This document shows positions 9,809-20,930 of a DNA stretch of 64,000 nt, piece after piece. Where the stretch lies: the NCBI GenBank assembly GCA_022457155.1, contig JAJGOT010000274.1, positions 435,001 through 499,000 on the forward strand. The letters are read 5' to 3'. The stretch is from Cladopsammia gracilis. Taxonomy: Eukaryota > Cnidaria > Anthozoa > Scleractinia > Dendrophylliidae. The notes under the pieces are model-generated. The model worked only from the letters and a program-made list of their open reading frames with translations. It was not told the origin of the DNA and searched no databases. Each line of letters opens with the position of its first letter. Within the stretch, counting starts at the first letter, position 1. A program made the translations under genes and the position numbers.

Positions 9809-11130
9809 ACATATGTTGAAGCCACAAATGTAATAATTGACCACAAATGTAATAAAGCCCTCAAATGTAATAAGGATTGACCACAAATGTAATAAAGCCC
9901 TCAAATGTAATACGAATTGACCACAAATGTAATAATGGATTTTACCGTGCGTTCTTCAGTTTGCACAACAGGGTTACCAGCCCTAAGTTGTGAGGACCAG
10001 GATTTCGCCAGTCATTCATTATCTTTCTCGGACAACCAAACTTGGACAAACTGAAGTTGTCTATGTAGTGTGTTGGACGTCATCTGTCATTCACATTTGT
10101 GGTCAATCCTTATTACATTTGAGGGCTTTATTGCATTTGTGGTCAATTATTACATTTGTGGCTTCAATATTGAAGCCACAAATGTAATAATTGACCACAA
10201 ATGCAATAAAGCCCTCAAATGTAATAAGGATTGACCACAAATGTAATAAAGCCCTTCTCTGATTCGCTTTAAGGAAATACTTGTTTGCTGTTGAAATTGT
10301 TAGTTCAAGCTTCTGATTGCATGCATTACCGTATGTGGGACTCGTATCATTTGTGTGCGATTTGAACAATTAAACTTTGAACTTTATATTTTTATTTTTA
10401 AGTGGCACACCCTTCGGTCGCACTAAGTTTTTATGGGATGGTAGGGGGGACAAGATCAAACGAGATGTTATTATAGGCAATTATTCAGATGGTGGATTAA
10501 AGATGATCGACTTGTATTCCTTTAACAAAGCACTAAAATCTACCTGGGTAAAAAAATACCTTGATCCAGAGAACCATGGTAAGTGGAAATATTTTTTTGA
10601 CTATGAATTGCACAAATTTGGCGGCCAGGCCGTTTTCAGAGGAAACCTTAACAAAGACGACATGTCTAAATGTCTAAAACATGTCTAAAACTAGTATCTC
10701 GGACGATTTTTTGGCCGAAATTTTGAATATTTGGTCGGAAATAAGTTATGATTCGGACGTGAACTCGATTGACCACTTTCTATCAACGAGCTTATGGTAT
10801 AATTCCTTGATAAGAATCGGAAATAGACCTGTATATTACAAGTACTGGTTTTCTAAAGGTGTCCAAAATATCGCGCATATAATGAAAGATTCCAACACGT
10901 GATGCTTTTCGCCGAAGCGGCTCGTACAATTTTGAGAACTTTCAAAAACATCACTCGTGCCCATAAATCACGAAATGCACTCGTGTTCATACGATTTCCT
11001 ATACTTATTACATTTGTGGTCAATTCGTATTACATTTGAGGGCTCTATTACATTTGTGGTCAATCCTTATTACATTTGAGGGCTTTATTACATTTGTGGT
11101 CAATTATTACATTTGTGGCTTCAACAACAT
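9809..11130. mobile_element. Composite TIR element carrying LINE coding sequence (unit 1 only)
   Basis: The element at 9813-11126 is flanked by ACAT (9809-9812, 11127-11130). The same site in unit 2 (about 36003) and unit 3 is empty, reading cttaagacataccacatc. The ends share tgttgaagccacaaatgt in inverted orientation, followed by subterminal repeats of accacaaatgtaat and cctcaaatgtaat with a period of about 40 bp. At about 10169 two inner ends abut (gtggcttcaatattgaagccac). It is therefore two elements end to end: 9813 to about 10168, and about 10170 to 11126. The second encloses a LINE fragment. No transposase seen. Confidence 0.8.
10401..10899 (+). pseudogene. Fragment of an L1/Tx1-type LINE ORF2, C-terminal to the reverse transcriptase
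   Basis: Translation gives FLWDGRGDKIKRDVIIGNYS followed by DGGLKMIDLYSFNKALKSTW, the block found downstream of the reverse transcriptase core in L1/Tx1-like ORF2 proteins. After a frame change near 10680 the fragment continues with a W-NSLIRIGNRPVYYKYWF-type stretch from the same region. A short direct repeat (catgtctaaatgtctaaaa) lies at the frame change. It has no start, no reverse transcriptase core and no LINE 3' end, and lies wholly inside the TIR element at 10170-11126, so it appears captured rather than an independent insertion. Family placement is by recognition of the conserved block only. Confidence 0.65.
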
Positions 11131-11190
11131 ACCACATCAGTAATTGAAAATACCTGCACTGATCATTGTAAAAAAAAAAAAAGATTTGGC

Positions 11191-11382
11191 GATAGTGAAG
11201 AATGAATCAAAGTGGATTGTCCTCAGGCTTGAAAATCAGCCCGTTTTACGCACTTTTGGAGTGGAGTTTCACTCCGCGGTTTGAGAAAAGTTCTTCTCGT
11301 TATGAAACTTTTCGTTGACCGCAAATCGACCGCATTATTGGTTTCCGTTTTCATAGGGAGCGTTTTAAGATTTCATCTCTCT
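11191..11382. repeat. 192-bp direct repeat, left copy (unit 1)
   Basis: Matches 14825-15016 over 192 bp without gaps and with only a few substitutions. The pair brackets the promoter-like site at 11871 and the broken LINE. It lacks TG...CA ends and flanking target duplications, so an LTR interpretation is not supported. Confidence 0.7.
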
Positions 11383-11870
11383 CATCTTGTCTGAAACGGC
11401 CTAAATCGTAACCCCTGAAAGTGTCCACGGCCGCTTACGGGAATGTCCGCTAATGGGAATCACGATCTCATCTTGGAATATGTTAGAAAAGCTATAAATA
11501 AATATAGAACAAAGTCTATTCTACACAACTACCCATATGCCGAAAGATAATTACATATTAACGTTGGTGCCGCGTTGTCTGTAAGCATACAAGACTTTCT
11601 TTTATACTGTTCTTTTTATTTTCCCGAACACTATGACCCGCAACGGAGATTTCTTAGAAAATCAATGAACCCGAGAAACCCCACCGATATTGACTACAGT
11701 TTAATTGTATACTGACGGCGGTTCAAGGGTATCCAATTTATTTTTGGCACGAGTAAAACTTACCGGATAAATAACAAAAGAGGTAATCAATATGATGGAC
11801 CAATAAAAACAGAGGTTCAGAAAAGGGTAGTGACATCCCTGAATCGATTACCACGTTCGTGTTCGAGTGG

Positions 11871-11950
11871 TATATAGTTTGGGTGCGGTTTACTAACAGC
11901 TCAGACTGAAGTCGTAAAGACAGCTACAACACCAGTTATTCAAAGGTAAG
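11871..11950 (+). promoter_or_regulatory. Candidate TATA/Inr promoter with short leader exon and 5' splice site
   Basis: A TATA-like tatatag (11871-11877) is followed about 30 bp later by the initiator-like tcagact (11901-11907), then a strong splice donor, caaag/gtaagt, at 11945/11946. The arrangement would make a roughly 43-nt noncoding first exon on the plus strand. The next plus-strand gene is the ABCC gene, whose ATG lies 4 nt after a splice acceptor, so a spliced leader exon is required somewhere upstream. The link is inference. Confidence 0.3.
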
Positions 11951-12396
11951 TTGTGCTACTCGAAAGGTATGCGAAATTGAGGAGCTACAGTGAAGAGTAT
12001 TTAGATATTACCCGAAGGGGATCAATAGAACCTGCTAATCGATTCTAGCATGATTGCGCTATGCCGTCTACCCGTGATCGACGTGCCTGTAGCAGCATTA
12101 AAAGTTTTAGGTACAGTTTAACAACATTCAGCTTTATTTGCACGACTGTAGATTTTACAATATTGCAAAAGCTTACAACTAACTAACAAAAGGAAAGAAA
12201 ACAAAAATGAATAATTAAATTACATTGGTGACAATTTTATCTCGAGAATCAAAACAAGATGACTGAAATAAATTTAATTAATTGTATGTTTAAAAAGTAA
12301 ATGGAAGAATTCATTAATTCTATGATCAATTCAGTTACAGGTAAATGGCTAATATTTGGTATATAAAAGTCTGTATTTTATTGTAAAAATTATCTC

Positions 12397-14255
12397 TTAT
12401 TGTTGCGTATTTTGAGCAATAGAAAAGAAAATGGATTTCGATTCGTCTTCGATTTCATTTGAACCACAACCTGGGCAAAGCCTTTTGTCTCTTGGAATTT
12501 TGTTGTATCTGCCCAGTTCGATCATAAGTTTATGATTACTTATACGTAATTTAGTTAAAAATGTCCTCCTATCAGATGCTCGTCTAGTCAGACCTAGATT
12601 ATTTGAGGGGGTGTATTCGTTCTTGAAAGTCTTATAAAATTTTAGTTTTGAGAATGCTGAAGTATATGTTGCCAATAAGAAATATATTTCTGTTTCATTA
12701 AATTTCTACAGTGTTTGACTTCAGCGGTGTTTAATAAATCGAGGTTAAAATTTCTGAAATTAAAGTATTCGGATATCTCGAGAGAAGATCTAATGATATT
12801 AAGAAAGATTGTTTAACAAAAGAGTCTTGGGATTTATTTTGAAGGTATAACAAGTAGTTGAGGATTCTTAGATTAATGGCAATATTTAGAGGAAATCGAC
12901 CAAGTTCAGCTCTACACGCAATATTAGAAGCCTTATTACTCACTTGAAGGTAGCGTTTACAAAACTGAAGATGCGTTCTTTCAATTTGTGAGCTATCCCA
13001 AGCTTTAAAATCAGATTTGGTATATCCACACCAAATTTCACTATTATAGAGCAAAATTGGGGATATCATTGTATCAAAAATTTTACAGGCAAGGGACGGA
13101 TTTAGCTTACTAAAATCTGTGTGTCGCCTCAGACTGAAAAGAGCGTGAAGTGCTTTCTCTTTTAGATGATCAAGTGAGACTTGAAATTTCCTGAAGAGGA
13201 AATTTTAGTTCCTATATAAGCATAATCTTGTACAACATCAATAATTTGATTATTCATATAAAATCTATATTCAGAGCATTTTCTTGGGCGTTTTTGGAAA
13301 ACCATAATCTTGGTTTTTTTGGGATTTATGCTTAACATCCACGTGTTGCAGTATGATGATAATGCATTAAGACAATTTTGTAGACCTGTTTTAGAACGTG
13401 ATAAAATGATTAAATCGTCCGCATATAAAAGAGAGTTTAATTTATGCCGTTTGGTAGAACAAAAGGATCAGACAGGATGTTTTCAAATGAAAAAGGTAAA
13501 TCGTTAATGTAAAGGTTGAAAAGTAGTGGACTTAAAATACAACCTTGTCGTACACCCCTCGCGTATTGAAAGGGTCGTGTTTGGCTTTGGCCAATTTTTA
13601 TTGAACAAGAAGACTTGGAATAAAGGCTTTTAATTAAATTGTAAAAGCAGCCTCCTACATTAATTTGCAATAACTTATTCAAGAGCCCATTGTGCCAAAA
13701 TGAGTCAAAAGCTTTTCTAAAATCTACAAAACAAGCATAAATTCTTTCATTGTGATTATGAACGTATTTGTCTATCAAGGTTTGAAGTGTAAAAGACATG
13801 GTCTGCTGTACGATTATTTGGCAAGAAGCCAATCTGTGATTTGTGAAGTATATTATTTTGAGGCAACATATTCGAGAAGCCTTTGGTTTAAAATGGAACA
13901 AAATAGTTTTCCCAGACAGCTTGAAACACAGATACCACGGTAGTTTGACGGATCGCTTCTTCCGCCTGATTTATAAATTGGTGTAATGAGACCACCACAC
14001 CATGTCTGGGGCATGGTACCTGAACTTAGAACTGCATTAAACAGTTTGTAGTAAACAGGCATTAGGTCATTAAGACTAGCTTTGATCATTTCATTTCTAA
14101 TTTTATCTGAATAAGAAGATTTGTTGTTCTTTAACTTTTTGGCAGCTTTTCGTATTTCATTTTCGGTAATCAAGTAATCTAACGGACAAAATTGTTGTTT
14201 ACGATCTTCTTCTACTTTCAGTTCATCATGGATTATCTGCTGGGTGGGATTAAGG
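12397..14255 (-). pseudogene. Broken LINE (CR1/L2/Jockey-like) reverse transcriptase, unit 1
   Basis: Read from right to left, the fragments give NPSNYRGI-type RT motifs (here SDPSNYRGICVSS), then FVDFRKAFDS, GVRQGCILSPLLFNLYINDL, and LYADDLIILSRS with the catalytic YADD. These are followed by the thumb/connection region (MISPILLYNSEIWCGY) and a cysteine-containing tail near 12450. Frames change several times, for example just before YADD near 13445, so no full ORF exists. The endonuclease domain is absent, indicating 5' truncation. The motif order fits a CR1/L2/Jockey-group non-LTR element; the exact clade is not certain. It is inactive and serves here as a marker of unit colinearity. Confidence 0.8.
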
Positions 14256-14824
14256 TGGTTCGGTACAGTTTTCTGGAGACCATACCAACATTTTTCAATC
14301 GGCTTTTACGCGGTCTTCTCCAAGTCAAATCAACGTGAAATTTTCACCACTAACTGGTTTTGAATTGACGTTTGGCAAGATATATTTTCTGGTAGAATCG
14401 ATATTACCATAACGACGATAAACAAGAAACTTAGAAATCAGTAAAAGTGAAATTCAACGCGTTTAAGATTTCGCATATATTGAAAATCCCACATAAGCAT
14501 CTTAAAATATGGTATATGGCATATATATTTTGCAAGAATAAAAAAAATCTGTATGTTTGAATTAAAATAAATCGCAATAACATTTCAAACCTTACTATTT
14601 GTGTTATGGTATTAAATTGATCGAGAGATTAACACTGGTTTTGTGAAATTGCTTAATGATAATGTCAAAAAGTAGCTTGATGTTATGTTTGTAAACCTTG
14701 AAAGTTTTGTTTAATTTGTCTTTTGCGATCTTGAGAACTACCTTTTTTCCTAACATCACATCATGTGCAATTTTTGTGTAATTTTCGATTTTAATGGCTT
14801 TTGCAAAAATCTGAGAAACGGCTC
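14256..14824. other. AT-rich spacer between LINE and right 192-bp repeat
   Basis: No gene or clear repeat structure recognised. It begins with ggtggttcggtacagttttc, which may be the end of another element, but no partner end was found. Confidence 0.35.
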
Positions 14825-15016
14825 GATAGTGAAGAATGAATCAAAGTGGATTGTCCTCAGGCTTGAAAATCAGCCCGTTTCACGCACCGTTGTAGTGGAG
14901 TTTCACTCCGCGGTTTGAGAAAAGTTCTTCACGTAATGAAACTTTTCGTTGACCGCAAATCGACCGCAGTATTGGTTTCCGTTTTCATAGGGAGCGTTTT
15001 AAGATTTCATCTCTCT
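14825..15016. repeat. 192-bp direct repeat, right copy (unit 1)
   Basis: Second copy of the block at 11191-11382. It is immediately followed by a TATA-like site and a splice donor (15056-15106). Confidence 0.7.
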
Positions 15017-15055
15017 GCAAAGTCTTCTTGTTGGAACACAACTTTCAGTACTGCA

Positions 15056-15352
15056 TATAAAACGTAAAACTGGATCGACTAAATGAAGCGATTGTGGCAG
15101 GTAAGATGTCTTTTCTCTTTCACTCTTAGCCTGTCAGTTGTGATCGCTAAAACCATTTACTTTATTTGAAAATGAACTTATTGTATGCGTTTGCTTCGGT
15201 TTTACGCTTCAGTAAGAAAACCAGTGAGAGCTGAGTGAAAAGCTGCAGAACCTGTAAGTCCGCATTTGTGACTCCAACTTCAGGGAAAACTCGAATTAAG
15301 TCAAGATAGACAAAGTGAAGCACTCAGACGTAGCTATCGTTACCAGGTAAGA
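15056..15352 (+). promoter_or_regulatory. Second candidate promoter/leader region with two splice donors
   Basis: tataaaa at 15056-15062 is followed by strong donor consensus at ggcag/gtaaga (15100/15101) and at accag/gtaaga (15346/15347). Either could join to the acceptor at 20934-20935 just upstream of the ABCC start codon. Only transcript data can choose between this and the site at 11871. The same sites are kept in unit 2. Confidence 0.3.
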
Positions 15353-15738
15353 ACTGTTAACTCTTTGACTCGAACCTGCAGTCCCTAGTGCGCATGCTTG
15401 GACTTTGTTTATACTTTTTGTTGTGATTTTGATGATACGTTACATTCTGTGACTACTCACATGACGCAAATTTCAAGTTTTATCAGAAACTGAATGTCCG
15501 CCATTATGGATAAGAAAGCTTGCGATAGTAAGCTTTTATTCAGTTCTACGGTCGATGAGTTCAAAAGAAGCGGTGCTGAAGCAATTAAAGATCGGGCAGT
15601 TAAAAATAATATAACCAGCAGCACATTCAAAGGATGTTTTCTGCAGTAAAGTAGTAAAAATGTAAAAAACATGTAAATGTTGTTCCATCGTGCGAGTCTT
15701 TCAAAACATCGCATGCGCAGAAGGGACTGTAATACTCC

Positions 15739-18555
15739 TTAAGGACGGCGCCTCCTAATACAAAGGTATTTTCCCCGGTTTTTGACTATGCGGGAAAAGT
15801 AGATCTTACCAGGGAATATTGGAATCCAAAGAGAAAATTGGGGGGACCGTGCATTTTTCAGAGATAATTGAGCTTCAATGTGGAAAAAATACTGACATCA
15901 GCATTTTTCGAAAAAAGGAAAAGTAGATCTTTCTTTGCGGATTTCCTTAGAATTCACCTTTATTTAAACAAAAGCAACACTAATTCTAAAAATATTTAAA
16001 ACACATAACGAATGGTACTAACAACTACTGTTTATGTATTTTTTATTGCAAAATCATCGCAATGGGAGCCATCATCAGCCCTGACAGGTTTCTCACGTTC
16101 GCCAAAAATACGGTCTTAATAACGTTTGCCCACAACCAAAAATTAATTGTGTGCTTAAAAGACTTAAAACTTCCATTTCGGATAAAAAGTAGGGGTCACC
16201 GCGCGTTTTTACAAGTTATATAAGTTGTTTTCAACTTTCAGTACGGAATGATTTTCGGGTTCCGCGACATTTTTTTCTATCCCCTCCCTAGTAAGTTAAA
16301 TATTGTGCATGTAATAATTCTATTTGTAGCTGTAAGCTGCTCTTTTGAGAAACGTTTTTCGGGGATTTCAAGGTCCGAGCAGCACAATAAAGGAGTAAAA
16401 ATGCAAAAATCGGTACACTTCCATTGATCTACAGTGGATCTACGAATTTTAATATGTTCCTTCGGGCACAAGAACTTTACATTGTGTGCATCTTCTTCCG
16501 ATCCATTACCAACTTGAAAACATCAGTGCTATATCGAGGTGACTGGTCGGCTGCCGAAAATCTCTAGATTGGCAGGTTAGTCTTTTAGAGGTTGTCTTGC
16601 GTTTTGTAATTTCATGGCGCCGCGCGTTTATTTTCTTGTCACCAACAAATTCTACAAAATATGGCTGCCGCGCTCGGCATGTGCTTGGTTTTTAAAACTG
16701 TAGTTTCGTGTCATTGGATTAATAACTCACATTTAAAATATTCAAAATGGAAAGAGAAAGCTTCAAAGAATGCCCAGAAGCCGCTATAGTGGAGAAAAAG
16801 GAGATCGAGCTTTAAACAACTAAATCTTGCTTCGAGGAACTTCAAACGCTTTTATCAGTGCGGGCCCGGGGCGATCAAAACCGAAGAGGCGGAGCTTTAG
16901 AGAATTTTCAAACAGACGAGGGACTTTACTGTAAAAGAAATTACAATTTTCGGTGAGAATTTATGTTGATATCAATTTGTGATCCACTTTTTCTTTGTCT
17001 TCTGGTTAGTTTTGGAGAAATGTTTGGAAAACATTCTCAAATTCAATCGTAATGACATCTGATATTATGTAAACAAAACAAGACTTGAATTTTATAGTTC
17101 TACTATTATAAACTTCACATGCGTCGCCTTACGCAAAGATGTCTGTGTATTTTTTGAAATTTTGATTTCCAAATCAGTTTCTCGGCCAATTTTCAATACA
17201 CAACAGGTGTATTTTATTCGAAGTAGTCATACTTGTTATACTAGACCGAGGAAAGGTTGCTTTTGTGAGCTTTTGTGCACTCTAAACACAACTAATACAT
17301 GGCAAAATCAAAGCAGTTATTTAAGGAACTAGTTTTATGGAAAAATTTCATTTCGATTTGGTCTTGAAATCACGGAGGGGTTTTTTTATGATGCGTCACG
17401 CAACATTTATTTTTAAAATGTTTCACCAATTTATAGCACTTATCACCACAGTTTTGAAAATTAAAAGCAGAATCTCCACAATGCGATTACATGTTTTTTT
17501 TTTCATTAACAATAAATTTAGGGCTTCCAAAAATTTATTGGAAAACCGGGCAGGAGGAGGGGTCTCTGGGCTTGCAAATCCAGGCGGGAGGAGGGGTCTT
17601 GCGGGCCAGAAAATCCGGGCGGAAGGGGAGGGGTAAAAAAATCTTGCCATCCATCAGGGGGATAACCCAATGTAATCACGGTTTAGGAAGTATTAGACTA
17701 GTGTGGGTTTGATCGGGAATCAATAAATTAAATATTTAAAGCGAGTACATAAAACTGGTAGCTTCAATCAATGCGTCTTAGAGTTTCATGCGCATGAGTA
17801 TAGGCTACGTGAAGCCTCTTGTTTTTATATCTTCATCAATTGTCAAAAACGGTCTTTTTGGAAACGCATTGCTCATCTCTATTCTCCTTTTCGACGTTTG
17901 TTTGATTCAACTGGAACAGTTGTTTTTCTGCTTTTGTTATAGACTTTTTTTATTCGCAAAAATGGCCACTGGCAAAACATTTTAGCAGGTAAACAAAAAA
18001 TTCAAACAAGGCGAGTTTGGCAGCCAAAACAAAACTTGTACTGATTGGAAATAACAACATGCCGGCCTTTCCTTGGATTCTATACCTAGATAATGCTTGT
18101 TTTTTATGTAAAAAAAAAACTCTAGTCTAGTTTGACTTGGAGTTTTCAGTGTTGAAATTTTGAAAGGAGAAAAGGAGCTAATGTAAACAGTCTTCGTAAA
18201 GAAAGGCAAAAGAGTTCTGCTGATCGAGGCGGCATCGCGTAATATTAATAGCTCAAAATAGTTTCATAACCAAGGCTATGCCGTTTGCAAAAAAGAGAAA
18301 GAATTTATCACTTTTAGGCTGCAGAAGGTCTATAAATACATTTTCATAGATTTTAGAGAACTTAATTTATCTCGTAAGTTTAGAAACCGAGCCAGGGAGT
18401 TGATAGTTTGACATGAAAAATGGGCGGAACTTTATTAGCATTTATACATATGCCTCGCGCGTTCACGTTTAAAAAATAACCAGTGTCTCGCGCGACTATC
18501 GCGCAATGTGTGCGCAGAACGTATGCGCAATAACAATAGGAGGCGCCGTCCTTAA
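15739..18555. mobile_element. 2.8-kb TTAA-flanked TIR element, non-autonomous (unit 1)
   Basis: ttaaggacggcgcctccta at 15739 and its exact inverse taggaggcgccgtccttaa ending at 18555 bracket 2.8 kb. The interior has no recognisable transposase; its ORFs (for example 16277-16471 minus, 17337-17636 plus) match nothing I know and include low-complexity G-rich translation. TTAA at both ends suggests piggyBac-like insertion, but TTAA is also part of the palindromic end, so this is tentative. Confidence 0.55.
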
Positions 18556-19273
18556 TATAGACCTAGTTCGAAAATGAACTTGCGCTGTCATAGCCTGTTT
18601 CGGACTTTCACATAGTGGTGAGCGAAGGAAAAAGATTAAGAGTACAAGGAGTCAATAAATAAAATAAAAATGAATCGTTGTCTCAATCGTTTTCTGTACT
18701 AACCGTCAATTATTTTAAAACATTTTTCTTCTTATTCCGCTCGCTGATATCCAAATTTAATGTGTCGTTTTGTAGCTAAAAGACCATAGATTTCTTGAAG
18801 CGAAATGATTTTAAGCTTAAGAATATCGCACAAAAATAATGCCGCTTTTCCTGAGTTATTCGTGTCTGGTTGCAAGCAGTAAATTCACTGAACCTCTGAT
18901 GAAAATATTTGTTTCTCCTCATTCTGGCAACAGATCTCTAAGTTTAATGTGTACTTAAAAAGCTAAGAGGACAGTACCCTCCGATACATCTCAATAAAAA
19001 CTCATGTCGTGCCGTTTCAGTGATGCCAACACCAGCCGACATTTTTTTCTCTCTTCGGTGACCCGCAGAACACCCAGTGAACGCTACGCGCGAAGTCGTA
19101 CTGTCCGAATATTGTTAGCACGTTCTGAAAATAACTTCAGATAAATTTTCATTGGAATAGGGTAATGTAACGGGAATATACTATATATATCAGTCATTTG
19201 AATGGTCACATCATGGGGTTTTATGCCGGTGTATCAAACATTATCAAGAGCTTTTCATCAGGAGATCAATAAC
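18556..19273. other. Spacer before the MULE-like MITE
   Basis: No gene recognised. Two loosely similar segments near 18740 and 18930 share the words aatttaatgtgt and agctaaaag, perhaps an old duplication. Confidence 0.35.
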
Positions 19274-19680
19274 ACCTAGAACTTCCACCGCGGTCAAACG
19301 TCCGAGGCGTTTTTCGTTTTATTTAGTGGGATTTTATTTAATATTAAATCGAAATATGGGCAAGGATGAATAAAAAAAATAGTTGACGTTACTATCTTTT
19401 CATTTTTCTCAAAATGATGAGCTTTTCTCCGTCAGAAAACTGACCAAAACTCTTTCCGCCTGATCAAAATTATGTTGGCAAATGGCGCCGACAATTCTGC
19501 AGTTCACAGTTTTTAAACGCTTAGGACTTTTTTAGTAAACATTCAAAACGTTTGGTAAATTGGCAGTGTATTGGCAATATATTAAAATTTAAACAGTGAA
19601 AATGACAACCTTAACTTTTAAGTACTTTGCTTATTAACTTTTGCAAATTTCTCTCGTTTGACCGCGGTTAACCTAGAACT
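19274..19680. mobile_element. Mutator-like MITE with 10-bp target duplication (unit 1)
   Basis: The 10-bp direct repeat acctagaact (19274-19283 and 19671-19680) flanks a 387-bp insert whose ends share ccgcggtcaaacg in inverted orientation. A 9-11 bp duplication is typical of Mutator-like elements. Non-coding. Confidence 0.65.
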
Positions 19681-19710
19681 GCACCTAGTAGAAGTGGGTT
19701 GAAAAATAGA

Positions 19711-20040
19711 GGTTGTTTACCATTTACAAGGGAAAACCGATTGGTCCACGGTTTGTGTAAATGGTAAGCAAAAGTCCAGAAAAGGAAATTCCGTTTGAGA
19801 TTGGCGTGTACCATTTACCATTGACACCAGAAACGAGCTGAGTAACCACGCTTATGCATCAAAACTGGCGCAGGGTCTGGAACTGATCGATAAAAGCAAA
19901 TGGTACACACATTTCCATTCGGAAATTTCGGTTGGAAATTTTGGACTACCTTTCAAGACGTTCCGTTCGGTCGAGCCAAAATTGTCTTACCATTTACATG
20001 ACCGAAATTTCCGGAATTTTTGGGTAAGTGGTAAACAACC
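19711..20040. mobile_element. Snap-back MITE with GGTTGTTTACCATTTAC ends (unit 1)
   Basis: The left end ggttgtttaccatttac pairs with gtaagtggtaaacaacc at the right end. Internal copies of accatttac and gtaaatggt add further self-complementarity. Non-coding; about 330 bp. Confidence 0.6.
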
Positions 20041-20121
20041 GGAGGCCCAACCGATTTTTTTAACCGACTTTTACCCCATTCACACCAACGCTTAAACATG
20101 TTTCGCTTAAACATGTGTCGC

Positions 20122-20559
20122 TTATGTAGCACGTTGGCTTGTTGCTATTGGTGCATTTCGATCCTCATTGTTATTCCGAAAAGATGTTGTTCCCTCTCCG
20201 GTCCGATTTGATATCGGTCGGCTGTTATGCTTCTTGATTGTAGGCATCCACGCTTCGGGAATTTCAATTCCACTATCTCTGTTGATGTTATTAGGATGAA
20301 GTCTTATGTGGATGGCCTCTTTAACTCTACGGGTGTACAAGTGTGGGTCACGGTCAATAAACTTAACCTCGTCCCAAATAGGAAAATGCCCGGTCTTGTT
20401 AGCGTGTTCAGAAACCGCGGAGGTTTGAGTACGAGCAAGCCGTATGTCTCTATCGTGTTCTTTTATCCTTTCTCCGATATACACTTTGCCGCATTCGCAA
20501 TATGCGTATATCGGTTCTAGGGTCTGCTTTACAACGAAGATATTTTCGTAAACATACAA
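20122..20559 (-). pseudogene. Penelope-like element, GIY-YIG endonuclease remnant (unit 1)
   Basis: The 145-codon ORF contains CECGKVYIGERIKEHDRDIR, then SEHANKTGHFPIWDEVKFID and RRVKEAIHIR, ending in a PEAWMP-type tail. This is the C-terminal GIY-YIG nuclease region of Penelope-like retroelements (the YIG half followed by R-KEH, a later EHA-GH motif and the conserved KEAIHI block). About seven residues that usually lie between YIGE and R-KEH are missing, and the reverse transcriptase is absent, so this is a truncated, presumably inactive 3' fragment. It lies antisense, about 380 bp upstream of the ABCC start codon, in both units. Penelope-like elements are widespread in invertebrates. Confidence 0.75.
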
Positions 20560-20783
20560 GAAGATACTGACACGTAAGATCGCTTTCTGGAATAATTGCC
20601 AGCTTGAGCGCTGCGAACTGTTATGGCTGACGGGGTTTCGACAGTTTTCAGCCAGCTATTTCCAGTATCGGTAAGCTTATATCGTTCTAAGTAAAAGCGC
20701 TTTGTGTAATTATGAACCCGTTGAATGAAATGAAGTAAAAAGAAAATCAAAACTGAAGAAAAACAAAAATGTTCGTCGATCAT

Positions 20784-20868
20784 TCCCCTTCCCCTTCCCC
20801 CCCTCCCCCTCCCTCTCCCCCCCCTCCCCCTCCCTCTCCCCCCCTCCCCCTCCCTCTCCCTCTCCCTC
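20784..20868. repeat. C/T tract (CCCCTCCCT type) upstream of ABCC copy 1
   Basis: An uninterrupted pyrimidine run of about 85 bp built from ccctccccctccctctcc, ending 71 bp before the start codon. It differs slightly in length in unit 2. On the minus strand it is a G/A tract able to form quadruplex or triplex structures. Long translated ORFs across it (Gly/Arg/Glu-rich) are artefacts. Confidence 0.85.
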
Positions 20869-20930
20869 AAGTCCCGGAGAGCTTGCTCGCGGGCTGATCG
20901 AATTAGCACTTTAAAATTTGCTTTTTTAAC

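Noticed and set aside
11191..15016. 192-bp direct repeats considered as LTRs of a retrotransposon
   Set aside because: No TG/CA ends, no primer-binding site or target duplication seen, and the coding remnant between them is an antisense non-LTR element.
17337..17636. 99-codon ORF in the 2.8-kb TIR element
   Set aside because: No transposase or other domain recognised; the second half is low-complexity Gly/Arg from a G-rich repeat.
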